Below, piece by piece: positions 1 through 4,928 of a stretch of DNA of 5,888 nucleotides. Made by a program: the position numbers and the translations under genes. Each line of letters begins with the position of its first letter. Position 1 is the first letter of the stretch. The stretch is from Candidatus Omnitrophota bacterium (lineage in GTDB: Bacteria > Ratteibacteria > UBA8468 > MWAK01), in assembly GCA_026387085.1 (NCBI GenBank), contig JAPLMK010000070.1, positions 1-5,888 of the forward strand. The letters run 5' to 3'. The notes under the pieces are model-generated. The model was not told the origin of the DNA. It saw only the letters and a program-made list of their open reading frames with translations, and made no database searches.

Positions 1-2400
1 GAGCGCGTCGGCGGCAGATATTGTGGCGCTGGTCTTTAAGGTGACGAATATCTTGGAATCACTGCCCACGCCGTCAAGCAGGAGCGGGTCGCGCAGAACC
101 ATAAGGTACCGGTCATACCCCTCCGCTCCGTCGGTTATAGTGTTGGTCGGTTTAAAGACCAGGGTAAGCGGGGTGTCGCTTGGGGCGCCGTCAAATACGC
201 CGTTCTTGTTTAAGTCATACCAGAGTCCGATACCGCTGGTATCGCCAAAAATAGTCATCGCGGACAGGTCGCTCACCGGAGTAAACCCGCTGGTATTCAC
301 CACCTGCACCACCACGCTCTTTAAGGCCGGTTGTGTATCCGGAGCCGTATTAGATGCCAGGTCGATTCCGATAATCGGTGTCGGGTTACTGCTTATCCTG
401 ATTTGGGTATCTAACTGGCTCAAGACCACGTTCGGGTTGCCTAAAAGAGGATTATTTCGCGGCGTAGTCCGGTCAACCTCCGGATAGGAACGATTGTTGC
501 TGCCGTTGTCAAGGTTGGCATTAGTAATTAAAGCGGTCCCGGCTGAAGCGCTGAACTTGCTACTGCCGAAAGCGACTCCGTCATTCGGGATGGCGGCAAC
601 AATCTTCTTTTTATATCCGAAACTGCTGCTGGTAGTGAGGTTGATGAAATATTCCGGCCCGGAGTCCGCGTTGATATCATCGCTTGGAATAGTAGGAGGT
701 GAAACAAAAGAGACCGTGGTCTTATACCAATTTTCAGGCAAACCCACACCCGAATAGTCAGCGGAGGGGAGCCATACGGAAGTGACGGTCGGAACCACAA
801 CACCACTGCGGTTAAGAACCGTTACGCCGGGGTCAGTTAAATCAATGGCGGGGTCAAAATTAGTGCCGGTTGCTTTCAGGTAAAAGTCAAAACTGACCAG
901 GGTGTTAGACGACGCGCCGTGCCTGGCGTTAATGCCGATAACCGGGAAGGTGGAACTCGGGTCCACCCGGGTGCCGGTATAGTCGGAGAGTTCAAATATC
1001 GCCTTAATCTCCCCGGTCTCATACCAGAGAGCAGAGTTGTTCGGCGGTTTGGCGCCTACGGCTTCGCCGTTGGCGCCGGCCCAAAATCCCATCCCGGTAA
1101 CCTGGGCGGTAAAGTCCGCGCCGTATTTCATATTCGCCGGGTCGCCGCGCAGAACTACGAAGAAGTCAACGCCGTCAGTATCATTCCGGGTGCTGTCAAC
1201 CAGCCCGCCGTTCACTATCTGGGGAATCGCGGCATTGGCGTTGGATGCCGGCGGGGAAAATCTGAGGGTCAAGGTCATCCCGTCAACACTCCAGCCGGAA
1301 CTGACGCCGGAGCCGGAGGGGTTTAATATATTCAAAACCGCGGAATCACCCTCGTCAAAGATATGATTGCCGTTTGTATCTTTATAAACCGCTACTCCGC
1401 TTGATGCCGGAGTACTTGAATTTATGGGATAAAGCTGTCCGCCGCTGCCTGACCCGTCCCCGGCTTTAAAATGAGCGTTGATGGTACCGAAGCCTTTGGT
1501 ATTGAACCGGATGACCATCGTATCAAAGTAGTCATTGTCGTAATAGGTAGAGGCCGGAACATCCAACTGCCATTGATTCTTGCCCGCAACCTTGATGCCC
1601 AGGACCGGGGTCTTGACATCCATCCCCATCAACCTACGTCTGCGTTCAAACTTGAGGAAATTGCTGTAGGCCGGCGAATCGGTCGCGGTGCTATACCTCA
1701 ACGCCTCGGCCAGTTTGTAAAGGCGAGCGGGCTCGGTCATCTCCTGCGCAATGGAATAGGGAATCTGGTTTAACCGCCAGTAGGCCTCAGTATCACCGTT
1801 GACCAGGTCCCAGGTCTGGGAAAGGTTTGTGTCGGACCCGGCGTAATAGATATCCACCACCTTACATTCACAGCGGACGGTGTTGGAGGATGGTACTAGG
1901 GGTCCAGAATTCAAACCAGTACCAATACTATCAGTAAGCTGTCCTTTAAAAGCATCAAGGTGGGCAATGGTGCTTGAAGTTTCAACAACAATAAAGTAGT
2001 ACCAGTCATACGAAGGAGTTGGACCGTAAAAAGGAAGCGTGGTGCCGACCGCAAAGGTATTTGTCAAGGTATTTGTCAAGGATGGATTTACGCTTGCCAC
2101 CAATTTATCCGAATCGCTGAAGAGTCCGTCACCGGCGATTAGGGGTGCAGGCTGATAATCCCGATAGATGCTTATCGACTTGATATCGGTTGTATCCACT
2201 CCGCCCGCATCGATTATGGAAGCGGTAATTGAGTTAGGCAAGATACCCTGATTAAGAGAAACTAGATCTGTCTGGGTAACGGTAATAGCGGCAAAAGCCG
2301 GGGTGATAAAAAAGGCGGAGAAAAAAAGGAGGATTGAAATTGTCAGGACAGATATCCATCTGCCATGCAATAACATCTTCAGGCGGTTTTTATGTCTCAT
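1..2400 (-). CDS. Large secreted modular protein, 3' end beyond window
   Basis: An uninterrupted reading frame of 800 codons runs from an ATG at 2398-2400 to the left edge with no stop, so the C-terminus is missing. Residues 1-37 are a textbook signal peptide: a basic start (MRHKNRLK), a hydrophobic core at about 17-33, and a PAFA|AI cleavage site after Ala37, so the product is exported. The mature part is rich in Thr, Ser, Asn, Asp and Gly and looks like beta-sandwich modules. The opening P-[VI]-[LI]-G-I recurs at residues 265-269, 486-490 and 675-679. Asp/Asn loops resembling calcium-binding loops lie at 341-352 (DTNGNHIFDEGD) and 729-737 (DLNKNGVFD), with a weaker one near 91-98. A D-x-(Y/F)-hydrophobic-V-L strand follows in each module (408-421, 574-588, 757-772). 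Residues 175-260 form a distinct, more helical insert with two cysteines (177, 179) and an Arg run (253-256). I do not recognise a named family; a surface or extracellular structural or adhesive role is inference only. Confidence 0.88.
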   Translation of the reverse strand, partial: MRHKNRLKMLLHGRWISVLTISILLFFSAFFITPAFAAITVTQTDLVSLNQGILPNSITASIIDAGGVDTTDIKSISIYRDYQPAPLIAGDGLFSDSDKLVASVNPSLTNTLTNTFAVGTTLPFYGPTPSYDWYYFIVVETSSTIAHLDAFKGQLTDSIGTGLNSGPLVPSSNTVRCECKVVDIYYAGSDTNLSQTWDLVNGDTEAYWRLNQIPYSIAQEMTEPARLYKLAEALRYSTATDSPAYSNFLKFERRRRLMGMDVKTPVLGIKVAGKNQWQLDVPASTYYDNDYFDTMVIRFNTKGFGTINAHFKAGDGSGSGGQLYPINSSTPASSGVAVYKDTNGNHIFDEGDSAVLNILNPSGSGVSSGWSVDGMTLTLRFSPPASNANAAIPQIVNGGLVDSTRNDTDGVDFFVVLRGDPANMKYGADFTAQVTGMGFWAGANGEAVGAKPPNNSALWYETGEIKAIFELSDYTGTRVDPSSTFPVIGINARHGASSNTLVSFDFYLKATGTNFDPAIDLTDPGVTVLNRSGVVVPTVTSVWLPSADYSGVGLPENWYKTTVSFVSPPTIPSDDINADSGPEYFINLTTSSSFGYKKKIVAAIPNDGVAFGSSKFSASAGTALITNANLDNGSNNRSYPEVDRTTPRNNPLLGNPNVVLSQLDTQIRISSNPTPIIGIDLASNTAPDTQPALKSVVVQVVNTSGFTPVSDLSAMTIFGDTSGIGLWYDLNKNGVFDGAPSDTPLTLVFKPTNTITDGAEGYDRYLMVLRDPLLLDGVGSDSKIFVTLKTSATISAADAL
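2054..2081. repeat. 12-bp in-frame tandem duplication
   Basis: Two perfect tandem copies of AAGGTATTTGTC (2054-2065 and 2066-2077) are followed by the first four bases of a third. The repeat is in frame in the secreted-protein gene, duplicating the residues Leu-Thr-Asn-Thr around residue 108-116. It sits in a patch (about 1890-2100) where codons are more A/T-ending than in the rest of the gene. This is probably a recent slippage event in a loop. Confidence 0.85.
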
Positions 2401-2419
2401 TTTTGCTCTTCGAAAAATG
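2398..2419 (-). promoter_or_regulatory. Hairpin enclosing start codon and ribosome binding site
   Basis: On the minus strand CATTTTT (2419-2413) pairs perfectly with AAAAATG (2404-2398), a 7-bp A/U-rich stem whose 3' side contains the ATG of the secreted-protein gene. The 8-base loop CGAAGAGC holds the only Shine-Dalgarno-like string, GAAGAG, five bases before the ATG. The stem would be weak, so it could act as a thermosensitive or factor-dependent gate on translation. The inverted repeat is seen; the control role is inferred. Confidence 0.5.
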
Positions 2420-2475
2420 TACATCAATAATTTTAATTCTTGCAAATTATCTCTCGAAAAGTTCCCGAATAAAAC

Positions 2476-2574
2476 TCTTTCCTTCGCCTCTCTTAATATA
2501 TTTAGATACCTGCCAGCTCTAAAAGGTTTCATCAGCCAACAACACCAAAATACAGAGCCATGCCGAAGGAAAGA
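2476..2574 (-). promoter_or_regulatory. Candidate structured 5' leader RNA
   Basis: In the leader of the secreted-protein gene TCTTTCCTTCG (2574-2564 read on the minus strand) is perfectly complementary to CGAAGGAAAGA (2486-2476): an 11-bp stem enclosing 77 bases. Nested inside, TGGCTCT and AGAGCTG can form a second helix of five Watson-Crick and two G-U pairs. The element lies between a predicted promoter (2606-2634) and the start codon (2400). It does not match a riboswitch or ribozyme I can recognise from its conserved core. An 11-bp perfect match is unlikely by chance in a 250-base gap. Confidence 0.5.
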
Positions 2575-2605
2575 TAAATTCTTCCCCCGCCCCTGCGCAA
2601 ACCCT

Positions 2606-2634
2606 ATTATAGTTTCGAAAACTATATTTAACAA
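2606..2634 (-). promoter_or_regulatory. Predicted sigma70-type promoter for the secreted-protein gene
   Basis: On the minus strand TTGTTA (2634-2629, four of six matches to TTGACA) is followed by a 17-base spacer and a perfect TATAAT (2611-2606). The predicted transcript start is near 2599, giving a leader of about 200 bases before the ATG at 2400. The promoter starts 16 bases after the tonB stop codon, so the secreted-protein gene can be transcribed apart from exbB-exbD-tonB. Consensus agreement and spacing support the call; no terminator separates it from tonB. Confidence 0.55.
2608..2626. repeat. Palindrome in promoter spacer, candidate operator
   Basis: TATAGTTT and AAACTATA form 8-bp inverted arms around a 3-base centre (CGA on the plus strand). 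The palindrome covers most of the promoter spacer and overlaps the upstream part of the -10 box, which is where a dimeric repressor would block RNA polymerase. It has no U tract, so it is not an intrinsic terminator for tonB. Operator function is inference. Confidence 0.45.
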
Positions 2635-2650
2635 CAAAAAGAAAGAAATG

Positions 2651-3319
2651 TCAAATCAGATGGAAACGCAAGGGCAGGACTGCCCAGGTCGGCTGGCCTT
2701 CTTCCGGGTCAAAACGCCATCGGCTGACAGTATCCGCGCAGATGCGGTCCAGGTCCGAATAACCGGAACTCTTCAGGATGGAGACATCCTGCACGCTGCC
2801 GGAACTGTCAATCCACAGTTTCAATTCCAGGTACGCCTCCACGCCCCGCTCTTTTGCCCACTTCGGATAATAAGGGAGCGGCGCGGAGATGAGTTTCCGT
2901 TTGGCGCCGGGGCCGGAAAGCTTGAAGGCGGATTCACTGGAAAAACCGCGTCCGGCATTTCCCTCCGGAAGAACCAGGGGCAAAGTTGCCCTGGACCGGG
3001 CCGCCGAAGGCATTAAATTAAGAGACGATAAGATAGGCGGCGCGACGCCCGGCTCCAGAACCGCCGGACCGGCATAATTTGTCCGGGCCGACGGCAAGTA
3101 GATGCCGACCAGGGAACGGAAAACACCCTGTGTTGAAGACGCAGTCAGGGGTCTGCCCCGTCCCTGGCCCAAGACCGGAGGCGTTTCCGGCAAAGGCGCC
3201 AGTTCCACCGGTATCTGGGCAAAAGTCATCACCCGGCTGGGCAGAGCCAGCGCAAAGACGGTAAAAATGACCGCGTGGCCGATGAAGGAGAACGTGAGTG
3301 TCTTCTGAAAAAGGTTCAT
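2651..3319 (-). CDS. tonB: TonB-family energy transducer
   Basis: This 222-residue protein would link the ExbB/ExbD inner-membrane motor to outer-membrane receptors. Residues 8-27 are an N-terminal uncleaved membrane anchor; the periplasmic span 28-137 is Pro/Ala/Ser-rich but lacks the long Glu-Pro/Lys-Pro tract of enterobacterial TonB. Residues 138-222 are a TonB C-terminal domain: PYYPKWAKERGVEAYLELK (149-167) is the typical YP..A...G.EG-like entry, followed by DSSGSV (171-176), the SSGY-DLD turn (184-191) and RWRFDP (200-205), ending in LPLRFHLI. The ATG at 3317-3319 is chosen because it puts the basic-free short cytoplasmic tail right before the anchor. No clear Shine-Dalgarno precedes it; the repeat cluster comes within eight bases of the start. 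It stands 192 bases after exbD. The partner receptor is not in the window. Confidence 0.9.
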   Translation of the reverse strand: MNLFQKTLTFSFIGHAVIFTVFALALPSRVMTFAQIPVELAPLPETPPVLGQGRGRPLTASSTQGVFRSLVGIYLPSARTNYAGPAVLEPGVAPPILSSLNLMPSAARSRATLPLVLPEGNAGRGFSSESAFKLSGPGAKRKLISAPLPYYPKWAKERGVEAYLELKLWIDSSGSVQDVSILKSSGYSDLDRICADTVSRWRFDPEEGQPTWAVLPLRFHLI

Positions 3320-3326
3320 AAGGGGA

Positions 3327-3500
3327 TGTCATTCTGGGTGATTTATGTCATTCTGAGTGAAACGAAGAATCTGACGTAGCTTGTCATACTTGAGCGTAAG
3401 CGAAGGATTAAATCATTTAAAAACGAGATCCTTCGCAACTACGGCTCAGGATGACAGATTATTAACGGCTCAGGATGACAAGCTAAAACCCAGGATGACA
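3327..3500. repeat. Nested inverted-repeat cluster, TGTCATTCTGAG family
   Basis: This fills the exbD-tonB gap. Three forward half-units begin with TGTCAT at 3327, 3346 and 3382; three inverted half-units end in ATGACA at 3456, 3480 and 3500. They pair from inside out: the innermost pair carries the CTGAG...GCGAAGGAT body, and the outermost pair (TGTCATTCTGGG with CCCAGGATGACA) is only 12 bases long. The whole block can fold into one long imperfect hairpin. The family resembles the widespread intergenic palindromes of the 'GTCATTCTGAGCGAAGCGAAGAATC' type found in many environmental genomes. No transposase is present, so a non-autonomous element is the likely nature. Confidence 0.8.
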
Positions 3501-3511
3501 TAAATAATATT

Positions 3512-3940
3512 TTACAACTCCGGGCGGGTGGCAACGACCAACTTTTCCGCGCCGGCCAGACGCGCAATATCCAGTACCTTTACCACCAAACCATGGCTGG
3601 CATCCTGGTCACCCTTGACTACCAGCACAAACTTTCCTTTTTTGCCTTCCGCGGCAAGCAGTGATTCCAATTCCGGAATCGTCACCTGCCGGTCCTGAAA
3701 AAATATGGCGTTCTTCTGCGTAACCGAAACCAGTACCGGCTGAGGCACTCCCTGTTCGGTTGTCTTCGCCTCCGGAAGTTTAATCTTCAAGCCCGGCTGC
3801 ATTATGAACGAAGAGGTGAGCATGAAATAGATCATCAGCAAGAGGACGCAGTCAATCAGGGGGGCCATATCCAGCTGGCCGCTGGTAAGTTTGTGGTGGC
3901 GCTTGAATTTTACCTGTTTCATGCTTTTTTTGTCTGTCAT
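3512..3940 (-). CDS. exbD: ExbD/TolR-family proton-channel subunit
   Basis: This 142-residue protein pairs with ExbB to convert proton flow into movement of TonB. After a basic cytoplasmic tail (1-22) comes the family signature DMAPLIDCVLLLMIYFML (24-41), where Asp30 corresponds to the essential membrane aspartate of ExbD/TolR. One membrane segment spans about 27-46. Residues 52-142 form the periplasmic domain (LKIKLPEAKT..., then VLVSVTQKNAIFFQDRQV and FVLVVKGDQDASHGLVVKVLDIARLAG), all typical in order and length. The start is uncertain: ATG 3938-3940 lies inside a TGTCATTCC repeat end with a GGA directly touching it, while an alternative ATG at 3920-3922 (Met7) has no binding site at all. 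TolR is the main alternative; the downstream TonB-type protein favours ExbD. Confidence 0.93.
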   Translation of the reverse strand: MTDKKSMKQVKFKRHHKLTSGQLDMAPLIDCVLLLMIYFMLTSSFIMQPGLKIKLPEAKTTEQGVPQPVLVSVTQKNAIFFQDRQVTIPELESLLAAEGKKGKFVLVVKGDQDASHGLVVKVLDIARLAGAEKLVVATRPEL

Positions 3941-4082
3941 TCCTTCGGTAATCTGTCATACCCGCGGATAGTAAGCGGGTATCCATTCTTGTGTCGTACA
4001 ATGGATTCCCGACCCTCGTTTACTACACACGAGGGCAAGTTTAAGCATTCGGGAATGACAACATTTTGATACGGGAATGATA
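3935..4082. repeat. Composite palindromic repeat, copy A
   Basis: This fills the exbB-exbD gap and enters the first codon of exbD. Core 3954-4060 has a left hairpin unit (ATACCCGC 3958-3965 with GCGGGTAT 3975-3982, 9-base loop) and a right inverted unit in which one hairpin (CCCTCGT 4013-4019 with ACGAGGG 4029-4035) sits inside another (ATTCCCGA 4005-4012 with TCGGGAAT 4049-4056). Degenerate outer ends flank it: TGTCATTCC at 3935-3943 and GGGAATGATA at 4073-4082. Positions 3950-3986 and 4001-4060 recur perfectly at 4770-4806 and 4860-4919. Confidence 0.85.
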
Positions 4083-4088
4083 ACCTAT

Positions 4089-4715
4089 TTACCCGACCGG
4101 TTCCCTTAACGAAAGCGCCTGCAGGAGCCGGCTGGCGCTCTTCTCCATCTCGGTAATTATCGCGTTGACCCGGTTGACGAAATAGTTATAGGCAACATAG
4201 GTGGGAATGGCGACAGTCAGGCCGGCCACGGTGGTAATAAGCGCTTCCCAGATTCCGCCGGCCAAATCGCTTGGGTTAACCAGCCCGCTCTTCATCTGGA
4301 TAATCATAAAAGCGCGCATCAGGCCGGTAACCGTGCCCAAAAGCCCCAAGAGCGGGGCAACGGTGGCAACGGTAGCCAGAATCCCGACATAACGCTCCAG
4401 GTACGGAATCTCAAAAGAAGCGGTCTCCTCAATCGCTTCCCTGATTTCATCGTTGGAGCGGTCGTGGCAAAGCAGTCCGCTCTTGACAATCCGGGGCACC
4501 GAACCCGGCGTGGCGTCGCAGAGGTTGATGGCCTCGATAATCTTGTTGCGCCGGATCGGGTCCTCCACCTTCCGGAAAAAAGTTTCGCTGTCAATCTGGG
4601 CGCGGTGCAGGTTAATGGCCCGCTCGACAATAACCGCCAGCGCCAGGATGGAACACAAGATAATCGGGATCATGACAACCCCGCCCTTCATGATTAACTC
4701 TCCGAATCCAAACAT
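4089..4715 (-). CDS. exbB: ExbB/TolQ/MotA-family proton-channel subunit
   Basis: This 208-residue inner-membrane protein forms the pentameric channel that surrounds ExbD helices and powers TonB. Three membrane segments are visible: about 12-32, 109-137 and 155-180, with the usual large cytoplasmic loop (33-108) between the first two. The family core is intact: APLLGLLGTVTGLMRAF (120-136) and the conserved third-helix run WEALITTVAGLTVAIPTYV (156-174), where the threonines correspond to those lining the proton path. Length is slightly below E. coli ExbB and close to many environmental homologues. The ATG at 4713-4715 follows a good AAGGAG site. It is the first gene of the exbB-exbD-tonB run, 148 bases before exbD. 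TolQ is possible, but no pal, tolB or tolA is nearby. Confidence 0.94.
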   Translation of the reverse strand: MFGFGELIMKGGVVMIPIILCSILALAVIVERAINLHRAQIDSETFFRKVEDPIRRNKIIEAINLCDATPGSVPRIVKSGLLCHDRSNDEIREAIEETASFEIPYLERYVGILATVATVAPLLGLLGTVTGLMRAFMIIQMKSGLVNPSDLAGGIWEALITTVAGLTVAIPTYVAYNYFVNRVNAIITEMEKSASRLLQALSLREPVG

Positions 4716-4722
4716 AGTTTCA

Positions 4723-4728
4723 CTCCTT
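4723..4728 (-). promoter_or_regulatory. Ribosome binding site of exbB
   Basis: AAGGAG on the minus strand lies 7 bases before the exbB ATG. It is the only canonical Shine-Dalgarno site in the window; exbD, tonB and the secreted-protein gene have poor or crowded ones. It fixes the exbB start at 4715. Confidence 0.85.
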
Positions 4729-4731
4729 TTT

Positions 4732-4919
4732 TATCATTCCTGCATAAAAAACTCTATCATACCCGTGACAATCTGTCATACCCGCGGATAGTAAGCGGGT
4801 ATCCATATTAATTTGTCATCCCCGTGTGTGGTAAACGGGGATCCAGTCCTTAAGGATTAATGGATTCCCGACCCTCGTTTACTACACACGAGGGCAAGTT
4901 TAAGCATTCGGGAATGACA
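4732..4919. repeat. Composite palindromic repeat, copy B
   Basis: This occupies nearly all of the glycosyltransferase-exbB gap. From left: degenerate ends TATCATTCC (4732) and TATCATACCCG (4755), a hairpin unit 4774-4806 identical to that of copy A, an additional unit 4814-4845 (ATCCCCGT 4818-4825 with ACGGGGAT 4835-4842, 9-base loop), a 10-base palindrome TCCTTAAGGA (4847-4856), and the inverted 60-base unit 4860-4919, base-for-base identical to 4001-4060. Copy A lacks the middle unit. The block ends nine bases after the glycosyltransferase stop and may act as its 3' hairpin, though no U tract marks a classic terminator. Confidence 0.85.
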
Positions 4920-4928
4920 GCGTCGTTT

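Noticed and set aside
528..806. A 92-codon minus-strand frame
   Set aside because: It is in a different frame inside the secreted-protein gene, whose frame is open throughout with coherent module motifs.
919..1366. Plus-strand open frames of 109 and 135 codons
   Set aside because: They are antisense to the continuous 800-codon secreted-protein frame and reflect its GC-rich third positions.
2398..2532. Upstream in-frame ATGs at 2530-2532 and 2422-2424 as starts of the secreted protein
   Set aside because: Both would bury the signal peptide behind a charged extension and neither has a binding site; the ATG at 2400 gives a normal 37-residue signal peptide.
2525..2537. GGCTGATGAAACC in the leader, reminiscent of a fluoride riboswitch or a hammerhead CUGAUGA core
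   Set aside because: The pairing partners of the fluoride fold are absent upstream, the GAAA partner and helices of a hammerhead are missing, and the downstream gene is not a fluoride exporter.
2303..3016. A 237-codon plus-strand open frame
   Set aside because: It runs antisense through the tonB C-terminal domain, the promoter-leader gap and the signal-peptide codons, has no family-like sequence, and overlaps well-supported minus-strand features.
4732..4771. A promoter for exbB using TTGTCA (4771-4766, minus strand)
   Set aside because: The -35-like box is good, but no acceptable -10 box lies at 16-18 bases; TATGAT is only four bases away.
3320..4928. CRISPR array
   Set aside because: The repeats are palindromic, unequal, in both orientations and lack regularly sized unique spacers or cas genes.
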